In this document: in pieces, positions 7,567 through 17,478 of the stretch
Layout: every line of letters begins with the position of its first letter
Numbering within the stretch: position 1 is the first letter of the stretch
NCBI GenBank assembly: GCA_001013295.1
Contig: LAZY01000011.1
Span: forward strand, 1-64,000
Direction of reading: 5' to 3'
Length of the DNA: 64,000 bases
Source of the DNA: Chryseobacterium indologenes
Lineage (GTDB): Bacteria > Bacteroidota > Bacteroidia > Flavobacteriales > Weeksellaceae
The notes under the pieces: model-generated
The model's database searches: none
Seen by the model: the letters and a program-made list of their open reading frames with translations, nothing else
Told to the model about the DNA's origin: nothing
Translations under genes and position numbers: made by a program

Positions 7567-10500
7567 ATGAAAAACTGGTCTTTTAAAAAATGGAACACCG
7601 TACTCGGGTGGTTCCTCTTTGCGGTTGCATTAATTACGTATTGGTCTACTATGGAGCATTCTCTGAGCTTCTGGGATTGCGGGGAATATATTTCTTCTGC
7701 CGTTAAGCTCGAAGTTACCCATGCTCCGGGAGCTGCGCTGTTTCAGATCATGGGAGCAGTGGCCAGTATTTTTGCATTAGGGAAAACCGAAAATTATTCT
7801 ATCATAATCAATGCGATGTCGGCATTGTTCAGTGCATTCACTATTTTGTTTCTGTTCTGGACCATTATTCATTTTGTAAGAAGGCTTTTAAACAAAGATT
7901 TTGAAGAGATCAGCAGACATCAGGAAATTGCCATTCTGTTTGCCGGTGTGATCGGAGCTTTGTGTTTTGCTTTCTCAGATACCTTCTGGTTTTCAGCAGT
8001 AGAAGGCGAGGTGTATTCCATGGCGTCTATGTTCATTGCCTTACTGGTGTGGCTCATCACGAAGTGGGAGAATGAATATAAAGCGGCTGACAGTGAACGA
8101 TGGATCATTCTTATTTTCTTTATCATAGGACTTTCTGTAGGTGTCCACATGATGTGTATGCTGGCTATTCCGGCGGTATGTCTGGTGTATTATGCGAGAA
8201 ACTATACATTTACCTGGAAGAGCTTTATCCTTGCCAACCTGATTACCCTTGGAGTTCTTGCATTTGTATTCAAAATAATTTTCCCACTGATCATGACGAT
8301 GTTTGGGAAGCTTGAGATTTTCTTTGTGAACGGATTGGGTCTTCCTTTCCATTCAGGAACTGTGGCTGCGTTTATCATAATGGTAGCGATCTGTTATTTT
8401 ATCATCAGATATGCGGGAAAAACAAAGAAAAACATCTATCAGACCGTTGCGCTGTCAATTGTATATATGATTATAGGTTTTTCGTGCTGGATGGTGATTC
8501 CTATTCGGGCCAATGCCAATCCGCCGATGAATCTTAATGATCCGGATACGGCAATTGGTATGAGAGATTATTACAACAGAGAACAGTACGGAGACTGGCC
8601 AACGATCTATGGCCAAAATTATACCGCGTTTCTTGATAAAAACGGAATAGAAAAAAATGAAGACGGCAGTTATAAAAGGAAAATAACAGGGGATATTTAT
8701 GAGAAAGATGAAAAAACCGGAACTTATAGAAAAACCGGTGAACGTTTCAATTACGTATTCAATAAATCACATATAAGCTTCATGCCGAGGATGTTCAATG
8801 AAGATAAAGATGTGATGGCCAATTATATTGCGATGTATGGAGCACCTGATTTTACCTTTAATTATGATAATGAAGATGTTGCGGATAATCCCGAAGCCAA
8901 AAGAATTTTTGAGGAATTAAGAGCAAAATATGAAGATGATTCCATTACTGCAGCCGATTATCTAAAGGTAAAACCTTATGATCTGATCAAGGTGCAGAAA
9001 CCTTCTCTGGCTCAGAATATGGATTATTTTATTTCCTTTCAGAACGGCTATTATTTTGTAAGATACCTGATGTGGAACTTTGTGGGAAGGCAGAACGATC
9101 TTCAGGGACATATGGAAAATACCCAGGGAAACTGGATCTCAGGTTTCTCATTTATTGATAATGCCCTATGGGGAGATCAGGATCATATTCCGGCTAAATT
9201 TAAAAATGAAAGTACGGTTAAATTCTTCTTCCTGCCATTAATTTTAGGATTAATAGGTTTCTTTTTCCAGCTGAACAGAGATTTTGGACGGTTTTATGCG
9301 CTTCTTTCCCTTTTTATCCTCACCAGTGTTGGAATTGTTTTCTATACAGGAGTGAAACCCTTTGAAGTAAGAGAAAGAGACTATGCCATGGTAGGATCAT
9401 TTTACGCTTTTGCCATCTGGATCGGATTGGGAGCTGGAGCTATTCTATGGTTCTTGCAGTCTAAAATAAAGTCTAATGCAGTCAATATGGTATTGGGAGT
9501 AGTTCTGTTGGGAATTCCTTTGATGATGGGATTCCAGAATTACACCGCGCATGATAGAAGCAAAAAGTCTGCAGCCTATGATTCCGCATATTCTTTCCTG
9601 GCATCATTACCTAAAAATGATATTATTTTTATTTATGGTGATAATGATACTTTCCCGGTCTGGGCGATTCAGGAGACGGAAAGATTCAGAGATGATGTGA
9701 AAACCGTCAACTTTACCCTGCTAGCCACTCCATGGAATATTGATCAGGTAAAAAGAAGAACATACAACGCGATGGGAATTCCGGGTGAACTGACTCATGA
9801 AGAATATAGGGATGGGGTGAATGACCAGGTGTATCTGATGAAAAAGCAAGACTGGGAAGGACTTTTTGCGATGTTAAAAGAACAGGGAGCCCCTGAAACG
9901 GAATTTCAGGAATTCAGAAAATACCTGACACAGGATTCTCTGACACTGAAAGAGGCAATGAAGTTTCTAAAGTCTAAATCTCCTGCAAAAGATGAATTGC
10001 TGAAAATGTACTTCGGTGAAAATGAATATGAAAAGTATAATATCATTCCGGCCAACAAATTCATTCTTCCTGTCAATAAAGAAAATGCGGTGAAGGCAGG
10101 AATTATCAATCCGTCTGATCTTCCGAATACTGTTGATCAGATCACAATCAATTACGAAGGGAATACCCTTTATAAAAGTCATCTCATGATGCTGGATATG
10201 CTTGCTAATTTCGACTGGAAGCGTCCGGTCAACTTCTCTTCAGGCGGGATGTATGACAGTGAGAATATCTTCTATCTCGATGATTACCTTCAATTTGACG
10301 GTTTCAGTTACAGACTGGTCCCGATCCGTACTCCGCAAAGCCCGGATGGAGATAAGGGAAGAGTAGATGCGAATTCTCTTTACAACGTGGTGAAAAACTA
10401 CAAATGGGGGAATTTCAAAGACCTGAGTGTTTATTATGACGAAACGGCAACTTCCAATATTCTGGGCTACAGAATGTCTGCGGGAAGAGCTGTTTCTGCA

Positions 10501-11052
10501 CTCGTTACCAGTGGGCAAAAAGCTAAAGCCATCGAATTACTGGATCTTGCAGCCAGAGAAATTCCTGCGGAAAAATACAATGATCCGCGTTCATTGAGTT
10601 CCATTGTAAACGGATATATCATTACAGGGCAGGAACAGAAAGGACTTCAGCTGGCAGAAAACCTTAAAAAAGAGATATTTGATGAATATGACTATTATAT
10701 GAAACTTACTCCATCATTTCAGGCTGCAGCCCGCCGACAGATAAGGTCGAAGCCTATGGAATATGCGTTGGTGATTTCTGCAGTTACAGACGCTTACAGA
10801 ACGCTGGGGCAGAATGACAAGGCACATGCTTATCTGCTGAAATCAGTACAACCTATTGATAAAAAGTTCAATGCCTTTATCCATGAGCTTCAGCAGATGA
10901 ACAAAGAAAAAACGATGAAAGAAGCTGGGAAAGTTCAGCAGATTGTTCCTTTCTATCAGTACTTATTTGATGTGATGAAACCTTTGGATTCCAATTATTC
11001 AAAAAAGAAGGAAGAGCAGATCACGACAGCAATGATGAAAGCTACCCAATAA
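7567..11052 (+). CDS. GT117 (DUF2723) polytopic glycosyltransferase-like protein
   Basis: A 1161-residue inner-membrane protein. The first part has about 10-12 membrane segments and the GT-C signature of DUF2723: HSLSFWDCGEYISSA in the first extracytoplasmic loop, whose acidic residues correspond to the metal or substrate site of the GT-C fold, followed by THAPGAALFQ. The C-terminal half is soluble and includes a region with TPR-like helices near residues 960-1100. The family (CAZy GT117) is widespread in Bacteroidota and thought to transfer sugar from a lipid carrier to protein or glycan; a role in protein O-glycosylation is inferred from knowledge of GT-C enzymes. It is monocistronic and followed by a large hairpin. 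Confidence 0.85.
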   Translation: MKNWSFKKWNTVLGWFLFAVALITYWSTMEHSLSFWDCGEYISSAVKLEVTHAPGAALFQIMGAVASIFALGKTENYSIIINAMSALFSAFTILFLFWTIIHFVRRLLNKDFEEISRHQEIAILFAGVIGALCFAFSDTFWFSAVEGEVYSMASMFIALLVWLITKWENEYKAADSERWIILIFFIIGLSVGVHMMCMLAIPAVCLVYYARNYTFTWKSFILANLITLGVLAFVFKIIFPLIMTMFGKLEIFFVNGLGLPFHSGTVAAFIIMVAICYFIIRYAGKTKKNIYQTVALSIVYMIIGFSCWMVIPIRANANPPMNLNDPDTAIGMRDYYNREQYGDWPTIYGQNYTAFLDKNGIEKNEDGSYKRKITGDIYEKDEKTGTYRKTGERFNYVFNKSHISFMPRMFNEDKDVMANYIAMYGAPDFTFNYDNEDVADNPEAKRIFEELRAKYEDDSITAADYLKVKPYDLIKVQKPSLAQNMDYFISFQNGYYFVRYLMWNFVGRQNDLQGHMENTQGNWISGFSFIDNALWGDQDHIPAKFKNESTVKFFFLPLILGLIGFFFQLNRDFGRFYALLSLFILTSVGIVFYTGVKPFEVRERDYAMVGSFYAFAIWIGLGAGAILWFLQSKIKSNAVNMVLGVVLLGIPLMMGFQNYTAHDRSKKSAAYDSAYSFLASLPKNDIIFIYGDNDTFPVWAIQETERFRDDVKTVNFTLLATPWNIDQVKRRTYNAMGIPGELTHEEYRDGVNDQVYLMKKQDWEGLFAMLKEQGAPETEFQEFRKYLTQDSLTLKEAMKFLKSKSPAKDELLKMYFGENEYEKYNIIPANKFILPVNKENAVKAGIINPSDLPNTVDQITINYEGNTLYKSHLMMLDMLANFDWKRPVNFSSGGMYDSENIFYLDDYLQFDGFSYRLVPIRTPQSPDGDKGRVDANSLYNVVKNYKWGNFKDLSVYYDETATSNILGYRMSAGRAVSALVTSGQKAKAIELLDLAAREIPAEKYNDPRSLSSIVNGYIITGQEQKGLQLAENLKKEIFDEYDYYMKLTPSFQAAARRQIRSKPMEYALVISAVTDAYRTLGQNDKAHAYLLKSVQPIDKKFNAFIHELQQMNKEKTMKEAGKVQQIVPFYQYLFDVMKPLDSNYSKKKEEQITTAMMKATQ

Positions 11053-11075
11053 AAAAGAATAACACCATTAAGACC

Positions 11076-11160
11076 AGATAAGGTTTAAGAAAGAAGGATT
11101 TGTTTTATCGTTTTGTTTTAAAGTCATTTGACTTTACCTTATTTCTTTTCAACCTTATCT
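11076..11160. terminator. Nested hairpin between convergent genes
   Basis: Outer imperfect arms of about 22-24 bp (11076-11097 with 11137-11160, including AGATAAGGTT with AACCTTATCT) enclose a second perfect palindrome at 11119-11136 (TAAAGTCA, TT, TGACTTTA). The structure lies in the spacer between the GT117 gene and the convergent AraC gene and probably ends both transcripts. It is larger than a normal terminator. Confidence 0.55.
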
Positions 11161-11247
11161 TCTTGATGGTTTAAAAAGTTTCAATAGAACTATTCTGAGC
11201 GCCAATCTATCAGTTTGTAAATACCTTTCTGAAATATAGAATTCATT

Positions 11248-12063
11248 CTAAATGGCAGTAGGATTACGATACACTTTGCTGCTTTTTCTCAGATCTGACG
11301 GCCTGGATTGGGTAAACTCACTGAACGTATCACTAAATGCGCTGATCGAGCTGTAGCCCACGTCATCCGCAATTTCGTTGATGGGTTTATCTGTATTTAA
11401 AAGCAATTCGATCGCTTTGATGATCCTTAAGGTTTTCAGGTACTGAAGAAAGGAAATATCCATATCGGCTTTAAACAGTCGGGACATTGAACGTTCGCTC
11501 AATCCGAACCTGGCACTTACATTGGCTAGGGTCAGCTTTTCTCCGATATTCCATTCAAGATAAGAGACAATTTTCATCATCTGCTTATTATGCGTGGCAG
11601 GAAGAATGATCGGTAGAGGCTGTTTGTGGGTTTTGGGTAAGATTTTTTTTAAAGCGACTAAAAATTCAAAATTTTCGTCCCGTTCCGTTACATGTTTTTC
11701 ATCCCATATTTCCGTATACTTGATCATCTGAATCAAAAGTTCGGATGCCGGATAAATTCCCAGTCTGCCATAAAACGGGTCAGAAGCATCATCGTGGGCA
11801 TAAAAATAAAGGGAACGCAGAACAGTAGCGGTGTGTCCAATCTCTAAAATATGTTCCATGCCTTGCGGAACCCAAAAGAAGTGTCTGGCAGGAACTACGT
11901 ACGTTCTGTTATTGATAGTAATATAGGCAATACCACCTTCTACATAGCTCAGCTGGCCCTTGGTATGCTTATGAAACGGGATCAGTTTCTCAGATTTTTC
12001 ATGCATCACAAACACACTTTTATCGTGTTTATCAATATCCGGAAGTGCAGCAATTAACCCCAT
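11248..12063 (-). CDS. AraC-family regulator with cupin N-terminus
   Basis: About 271 residues: an N-terminal cupin-like sensor domain (pattern PFHKHTKGQLSYVEGG and VPARHFFWVPQG) and a C-terminal AraC double helix-turn-helix (about the last 100 residues, with NIGEKLTLANVSARFGLSER and INEIADDVGYSSISAFSDTF). The HxH-rich cupin motif resembles AraC regulators that sense small molecules through a metal-free barrel. I chose the ATG at 12063, which gives MGLIAALPD; the longer frame would start at 12102. It is divergent from a TolC-HlyD-MFS operon 132 bases away, so it most likely controls that efflux system in response to a toxic compound. Confidence 0.87.
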   Translation of the reverse strand: MGLIAALPDIDKHDKSVFVMHEKSEKLIPFHKHTKGQLSYVEGGIAYITINNRTYVVPARHFFWVPQGMEHILEIGHTATVLRSLYFYAHDDASDPFYGRLGIYPASELLIQMIKYTEIWDEKHVTERDENFEFLVALKKILPKTHKQPLPIILPATHNKQMMKIVSYLEWNIGEKLTLANVSARFGLSERSMSRLFKADMDISFLQYLKTLRIIKAIELLLNTDKPINEIADDVGYSSISAFSDTFSEFTQSRPSDLRKSSKVYRNPTAI

Positions 12064-12195
12064 GTGAAAAATAATTTGAGATGAAAATGCAAATATAATC
12101 ATTTGGCCGGAATCATGTAAAACTTGACTATTTTAGATAAAAATAATATCCGGATTGAAGATAAATTTGCAGTGCAATAATTTCGAAAAATTCAA
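12064..12195. promoter_or_regulatory. Divergent promoter region, AraC gene and efflux operon
   Basis: For the efflux operon, TAAATTTG at 12162-12169 matches the -7 consensus. For the AraC gene, the reverse strand reads TATATTTG at 12090-12097. Both -33 boxes are unclear, which is compatible with activation by the AraC protein. No obvious palindrome was seen. Confidence 0.5.
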
Positions 12196-13518
12196 ATGAA
12201 AATCTATGTCACCGGACTGCTGATGCTGGGAGTTTCCTACACAATATCAGCCCAAGTAGGCAGTTCAAAGAATGATACCATCCGGATCTCTCTAAAAGAC
12301 GCATGGCAAAGAGCTGAAGAAAACAGCCGTCATATTAAAATCAAAACCATCAATGTAGACATCGCCGAAGCCGAAGTAAAAGATGCCAAACGGGAACGGC
12401 TTCCAGAAATAGAAGTGAAAGGTTCTGCAGAAAAAGCTTCCAACATTCCCATCTATGAAAACGGAATTTTTTCTAAACCTACCCAGCATGAAGTCATCCA
12501 CACCCTTTACAAAGCCGGAGCAGATTTTTATTTAAACATTTACAACGGAAATAAACTGAATCTTAAAATCAGGGAAAACCAGACTCTTCAGAAAATCAAA
12601 AATATCCAGAAGGAACAGTCTGTTTCTGATATTCATTACAAAACAGCAACCCTTTATCTTGAGCTGCAGAAAACATTAATTTTCAGAGACCTTATCAAGA
12701 AGGATATTGAAGACCAGAAAACACAGCTTAAAGAAATACAGGCTCTGTACAAAAACGGGGTAGTGCTGAAAAGTGATGTTTTAAGAATCGAACTGGAACT
12801 TTCCAAACGTAAAATGACCCTGGTCACCATAGAAAATGATATTCTCATTGCTACCCAGAAACTGAATATTATTTTAGGAATTCCTGATGATCAGATCGTT
12901 ATTCCGGATGTGCCATTCAATCAGTGGGATGAAAATACAACCTATGCAGACTATTTGAAGCAGGCACTGGATCACTCGTTTGACTATCATGTTTCTGAAC
13001 AGCAGACAGAATTGAGTATGATCAAACTAAAGCAGGTAAAAGCCAATGTAAGACCGAAAATAGGAATGTACGGAGAATTTTATTATGCTAATCCGCAGAT
13101 CTTCCTTTATCCTTACAACCCTTATTGGTATTCATTGGGTATTGTAGGAATTAAAGCTTCGTTTTCCATTTCCTCCCTTTATCACAATACGCAAAAGGTA
13201 AAAGCTGCAGCTCTGGAATTTGAGAAAGAAGAAGAAGTGCATAAAGATACGGAAGATAAGATAAGACAACAGGTAAAAGAAGCTTATTTACGCTATCAGG
13301 AAGCGCTTGAGCAGATCAAAGTCGCTGAAACCAATGTAGCTCAGGCAAAAGAAAATGCCCGTATTATCAAAAATACTTACTTCAGCCAGACTTCCCTTAT
13401 TACAGAACTTCTGGATGCTGATATACAGCTTCTTCAGACAAAATTTGAACTGGAAGCTGCAAAGATCATGGCACAAAACAATTATTATTTATTACAAAAT
13501 ATCACAGGCGTTTTATAA
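12196..13518 (+). CDS. TolC-family outer-membrane efflux channel
   Basis: A 440-residue outer-membrane efflux protein with a signal peptide ending near ISAQ (residue 19). The sequence shows the two-fold repeat of long helices typical of OEP/TolC proteins (for example LKDAWQRAEENSRHIKIK near the N-terminus and VKEAYLRYQEALEQIKVAETN in the second repeat). It forms the outer-membrane exit duct of a tripartite pump with the HlyD-like and MFS proteins encoded next, 4 bases and then overlapping. It begins after a TAAATTTG box and divergently from the AraC regulator. Confidence 0.9.
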   Translation: MKIYVTGLLMLGVSYTISAQVGSSKNDTIRISLKDAWQRAEENSRHIKIKTINVDIAEAEVKDAKRERLPEIEVKGSAEKASNIPIYENGIFSKPTQHEVIHTLYKAGADFYLNIYNGNKLNLKIRENQTLQKIKNIQKEQSVSDIHYKTATLYLELQKTLIFRDLIKKDIEDQKTQLKEIQALYKNGVVLKSDVLRIELELSKRKMTLVTIENDILIATQKLNIILGIPDDQIVIPDVPFNQWDENTTYADYLKQALDHSFDYHVSEQQTELSMIKLKQVKANVRPKIGMYGEFYYANPQIFLYPYNPYWYSLGIVGIKASFSISSLYHNTQKVKAAALEFEKEEEVHKDTEDKIRQQVKEAYLRYQEALEQIKVAETNVAQAKENARIIKNTYFSQTSLITELLDADIQLLQTKFELEAAKIMAQNNYYLLQNITGVL

Positions 13519-13522
13519 AACA

Positions 13523-14581
13523 ATGAAAAAAAAATACACCCCTACCGACAGACTGATCACAAAGATTACAGGATGGATCTCCGTTTTTATCGTTGCCGCA
13601 CTTATTGTCTGGGGCGGTTTTACCCTCAAAAGTTACTATAAATATGAGCAGACCAATGATGCCCAGATTCAGGAATATGTAAACCCTGTCATCTCAAGAG
13701 CAGGCGGATTCATTGTCGCTGTAAAATTTGAGGAAAACCAGGAAGTAAAGAAAGGAGATACCCTTTTACTGATCGATAACCGTGAATATGTTCTTCAGCA
13801 GAAACAAACCCAGGCCGCCCTTCAGAAAGCCCTTGCACAGATGAAAGTTTTGGAAAGCAATACAAGTACTACAGAAAAAGAAGCAGCTTCAGCGAAGGCT
13901 CAGGTAGATGCTAGTAAAGCAAAAGTATGGAAGCAGCAGCTTGATTATAATCGATACAAAAAGCTTTATGATGAAGAATCCGCTACCCGACAAAGACTGG
14001 AAGATGTAAAAGCTACACTGGATGTGAACGAAAGTGACTATAAATCTTCTCAGGATAATTATGCCGCATCTGTCTCCAAAATCAATGATATTCAGGCCGA
14101 AAAAACGGTGGTACAGGCTGAGATAGTAAGATTAGAAGCTTTACTGGACCGCCATAAACTGGATGTAAGTTATACAGCTGTCGTTGCCTCCTATGATGGC
14201 AGAATGGGACGCAGAACAGTAGAAGTAGGGCAGATGATTGATGCCGGAGAAACCCTAGCCTTTATCGTGAATAATGAAACCGATAAATGGGTGGTTGCCA
14301 ATTATAAGGAAACACAGATCAAAGATATGCATATCGGGGACCATGTGAAAATAGTGGCCGATTCTTACCCTGACCGGGAATTTCAGGGAACCATTATTTC
14401 ATTATCACCTGCAACAGGTTCAAGTTTTTCGCTGCTGCCACCAGATAATTCTACCGGAAACTATGTGAAAATTGTACAGCGTATTCCCGTAAGAATCCGG
14501 GTGGATGGTAAAAGAAAAGATATTGACATTCTCAAAATGGGAATGAACGTAAACGTATACGCCAATAAAAAACATTCCTGA
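13523..14581 (+). CDS. HlyD/EmrA-type periplasmic adaptor
   Basis: About 352 residues. One N-terminal membrane segment (about residues 15-35) is followed by a barrel-sandwich (lipoyl-like) half motif with ISRAGGFIVAVKFEENQEVKKGD, a long alpha-helical hairpin rich in Ala, Lys and Gln, the second lipoyl half, and a beta-barrel region. This is the EmrA/HlyD arrangement that bridges an inner-membrane MFS pump and TolC. The ATG at 13523, 4 bases after the TolC gene, is the natural start; a longer frame from 13355 overlaps the TolC coding region. Its TGA overlaps the ATG of the MFS gene, indicating translational coupling. Confidence 0.9.
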   Translation: MKKKYTPTDRLITKITGWISVFIVAALIVWGGFTLKSYYKYEQTNDAQIQEYVNPVISRAGGFIVAVKFEENQEVKKGDTLLLIDNREYVLQQKQTQAALQKALAQMKVLESNTSTTEKEAASAKAQVDASKAKVWKQQLDYNRYKKLYDEESATRQRLEDVKATLDVNESDYKSSQDNYAASVSKINDIQAEKTVVQAEIVRLEALLDRHKLDVSYTAVVASYDGRMGRRTVEVGQMIDAGETLAFIVNNETDKWVVANYKETQIKDMHIGDHVKIVADSYPDREFQGTIISLSPATGSSFSLLPPDNSTGNYVKIVQRIPVRIRVDGKRKDIDILKMGMNVNVYANKKHS

Positions 14582-16173
14582 TGGGAAAAAGACAAATGCC
14601 CTTTTTTAAAAGATGGGCACCGGAATGGCTGGTGAAAATCATTCTTTTCTCCATGACCTTACCTGGGATTATCATATTTTTCTTACCTCTGACCAACATC
14701 AATGCTGCTGCAGGGTATTATGGATGTGAGCCTGCTGATATTCAGTTTTCAGTAGCCCTGTTCTATGCTGGTTATGTAGGATTTTACAGCCTGGAAAGAC
14801 GGTTTTTCAGTTTTCTGGCCGCTAAGGAATATTTTCTTCTGTTTACCACCTTGCAGATATTAGCCTGTCTGGTGTGCTATTGTACCCGTGAAATATATAT
14901 TCTTTTTCCTGTACGTTTTCTTCAGGGAATGCTGTTTGCCGGAAATGTCAATCTTTCCCTTACACAGATTTTTACAAGGTTAAATAGTGAAAGAGGGCGG
15001 GAAATCAGTTTTTCTGTATTTTTTGGTATCCTGCTTTGTGCTTTACCTTTTAATAATCTGATTACGGCAGATCTTATAGACTCTTATAATTTTAATATCG
15101 TCTATAAAACAGCGATCTTTTCATACCTCCCTGGGCTTGTTTTCCTGACCCTTGCCATGAGTAATTACAGGACGCATGCCAGATTTCACCTGTATAAACT
15201 GGACTGGCAGAGTTTTGCAGTTTTCAGTACAATATTGGTGCTCATAGGATATATTACCATTTTCGGGCAGGAGTATTACTGGCTGGAAGATCCCCGGGTC
15301 TTAGGAAGTGTAATAGGGATCATTGTTTTGGGTGGAATATCGGTTTTTCGCCAACATTCGATTAAAAGACCTTATATCGACCTCAGGGTTTTCAGATATA
15401 GGAATTTTAAAGTTGGTCTGATAATTCTGTTCGTCATGTACATCTGCCGTTTTGCTTCGGGGATTACCAATACTTATTTTGCCACAGAGCTGCATCTTGA
15501 TCCGTTTTATATTTCCTATATCAATATTTTCAACCTTTCAGGATTGATCATTGGAGTCATTATTGCTTGCTGTATGGTTTTGCAGAAAAAAAAGGTACAG
15601 TATATCTGGGTACCGGGTTTTCTGATGTTGTTGCTGTTTCATGCACTGATGTATTATTCATTTGATGTTCAGGCGAATGAATTCAATTATTATATTCCGT
15701 TATTTCTTCAGGGGTTGGGAGTAGGATTGATCATGGTTCCTACGATTATTTTTATTATATCATCCGTTCCGGCGTCCATTGGGCCATCGGCGGCGGCTAC
15801 GGCATTGGCAATCCGTTATTTGGGATTCTGTGTCAGTATAGCGCTGATCAATTTTTTTGAATTGTATGAGAAGAGTCGTCATTATAATGCTTTTCAGGAT
15901 CATTTGAGTGCTGTAGACCCTTTTGTAAAAGATTTTCTTCATAAGCAGACGGTTAAACTTACAGCTAAAGGAATGCTGGAAGACCATGCGGTAAAAGCTT
16001 CCAACAAATTATTAGTGGCAAGGCTTAATGTTCAGGATCATGTACGCTTTGCGATGGATTATTACGAAATAATGGTTTGGCTTCTTGTAGTCTTCTTATT
16101 GTTGATTCTTCTTTTTCCATACCTGAACCGTACGGCACTTTATTTAAAATCCCGCAGACTGTCACCTGCATAG
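14581..16173 (+). CDS. MFS transporter of the DHA2/EmrB type
   Basis: A 530-residue inner-membrane protein with about 14 hydrophobic segments, matching the DHA2 group of the major facilitator superfamily. The Bacteroidota branch starts with a cytoplasmic tail and lacks the strong GxxxDRxGRR loop of typical MFS proteins; here the corresponding loop reads YSLERRFFSFL. It works as the proton-driven pump with the upstream HlyD-like adaptor and TolC channel. The gene overlaps the adaptor gene by one base. A strong terminator about 100 bases downstream closes the operon. Substrates are unknown; multidrug or fatty-acid export is typical for EmrB relatives. Confidence 0.88.
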   Translation: MGKRQMPFFKRWAPEWLVKIILFSMTLPGIIIFFLPLTNINAAAGYYGCEPADIQFSVALFYAGYVGFYSLERRFFSFLAAKEYFLLFTTLQILACLVCYCTREIYILFPVRFLQGMLFAGNVNLSLTQIFTRLNSERGREISFSVFFGILLCALPFNNLITADLIDSYNFNIVYKTAIFSYLPGLVFLTLAMSNYRTHARFHLYKLDWQSFAVFSTILVLIGYITIFGQEYYWLEDPRVLGSVIGIIVLGGISVFRQHSIKRPYIDLRVFRYRNFKVGLIILFVMYICRFASGITNTYFATELHLDPFYISYINIFNLSGLIIGVIIACCMVLQKKKVQYIWVPGFLMLLLFHALMYYSFDVQANEFNYYIPLFLQGLGVGLIMVPTIIFIISSVPASIGPSAAATALAIRYLGFCVSIALINFFELYEKSRHYNAFQDHLSAVDPFVKDFLHKQTVKLTAKGMLEDHAVKASNKLLVARLNVQDHVRFAMDYYEIMVWLLVVFLLLILLFPYLNRTALYLKSRRLSPA

Positions 16174-16274
16174 ACATAGGGCGGAACTTTTCCCCGATGT
16201 GATTTTTTTTAAACAGGATTTTAAATACCATCAGAAAGTATAGCTGTTATAGCTAATTTTATAGTAAGAGTGGT

Positions 16275-16305
16275 AAGACTGCCTTTAGAAGGCAGTCTTT
16301 TTTTT
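16275..16305 (+). terminator. Rho-independent terminator of the efflux operon
   Basis: A perfect 9-bp stem (AAGACTGCC with GGCAGTCTT, loop of 7) is followed by a run of T. Confidence 0.85.
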
Positions 16306-16324
16306 GTCCGAAATTGTTATTTTT

Positions 16325-16367
16325 TTGTCATTGCAGCCATGATACATTGTCGCTACATTTGTATCAT
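16325..16367 (+). promoter_or_regulatory. Promoter and inverted-repeat operator of the GlxA-type gene
   Basis: TTG at 16331-16333 and TACATTTG at 16354-16361 (20-base spacing) form a promoter. A perfect inverted repeat, ATGATACA (16339-16346) and TGTATCAT (16360-16367), spaced by 13 bases, straddles the -7 box. Binding there would block RNA polymerase, so autoregulation by the GlxA-type protein or control by another regulator is likely. Confidence 0.6.
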
Positions 16368-16379
16368 AAATATTCAGAG

Positions 16380-17381
16380 ATGGAAATGCAGGAAAAGATG
16401 ATCAGCACAAAAAATATAGTACTCCTGGTTTTACCACAGGTGCAATTGTTGGATGTTGCAGGTCCCTGTGATGTTTTTACATCGGCCAATCTCTTTTTGC
16501 CAGATGATACCTTTGAGCTTAGGTATCGTGTTCATATGGTATCCGGTACCTCAGATAAAATCATCTGCTCAGGCTCAGGAATACCTTTAACCTGCAGTCA
16601 TACGATTAATGATATAGATTTTCCTATAGATACCTTACTGGTCGCAGGAACTACATTGACAGTATTGGACGAGATCAATCCCGGTCTTTATGAGTATCTG
16701 CAAAGTCTTACAACCCACGCAAAGCGCATAGGATCAGTCTGTGTCGGAGCATTTGTGCTGGCAAAAGCAGGTCTTCTGAACGGAAAACAGGTAACTACCC
16801 ACTGGAAATATGCTGATTTGCTGCAGCAGACTTACCCTGACCTCAAGGTGAATGTCAACCCGTTTTTTATCCGGGATCAGCAGATTTATACGTCAGGAGG
16901 TGTTTCCTCGGGAATGGATCTGGCATTGGCATTATTGGAAGAAGATTTTGGAAAACCACTGGCCTCGGAAGTGGCCAAGCATCTTGTATTGCATTTAAAA
17001 AGGCCGGGAGTACAATCTCAGTTTGGAAATGTTCTGCCTGAATATGAAATGCTGTCTCCTTTTACCAAACAGATCCGGGATTTGCTGAAAGATAAACTTG
17101 AGAAAGCTGTTAGTATAGAATATATGGCAGAATCTGTGAACATGAGTGTCCGCAATTTCTCAAGAGTATTTTTGAAAGAATCAGGAATGACACCCGGAAA
17201 ATTTCTTGAAAAAATGAGACTGGAGCAGGCCAAAAATATGCTGGAATACACAGATATGAGTATCGAAATGATTACGGAAAAGTGTGGTTTCGGAAGTATA
17301 ATTTCCCTCCGCCGATTGTTCTTAAAATATTTGTCCCTGTCTCCGGCACAGTATCGTAAAAACTTTAAAGGAACCACATAG
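16380..17381 (+). CDS. GlxA-family regulator (DJ-1/PfpI domain plus AraC HTH)
   Basis: About 333 residues: an N-terminal DJ-1/PfpI-like domain (about residues 10-190, with LLDVAGPCDVFTSAN and the nucleophile-elbow region GSVCVGAFVLAKAGLLNG) and a C-terminal AraC helix-turn-helix (IEYMAESVNMSVRNFSRVF and ITEKCGFGS). Proteins of this GlxA type are regulators in which the DJ-1 domain probably senses a small molecule. I chose the ATG at 16380; 16386 and 16398 are alternatives. An inverted repeat lies across its promoter. The next gene, 97 bases downstream on the same strand, encodes a stand-alone DJ-1/PfpI protein, so regulator and target are likely linked. Confidence 0.88.
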   Translation: MEMQEKMISTKNIVLLVLPQVQLLDVAGPCDVFTSANLFLPDDTFELRYRVHMVSGTSDKIICSGSGIPLTCSHTINDIDFPIDTLLVAGTTLTVLDEINPGLYEYLQSLTTHAKRIGSVCVGAFVLAKAGLLNGKQVTTHWKYADLLQQTYPDLKVNVNPFFIRDQQIYTSGGVSSGMDLALALLEEDFGKPLASEVAKHLVLHLKRPGVQSQFGNVLPEYEMLSPFTKQIRDLLKDKLEKAVSIEYMAESVNMSVRNFSRVFLKESGMTPGKFLEKMRLEQAKNMLEYTDMSIEMITEKCGFGSIISLRRLFLKYLSLSPAQYRKNFKGTT

Positions 17382-17478
17382 TTTTTTTCACTTTTTGAGA
17401 CTTGCTAAGGCTGATGATTATTTGTCAGCTGGGAAAAGCTATGTCTATTCTCAACACAATAATTTTTAAACATATATT

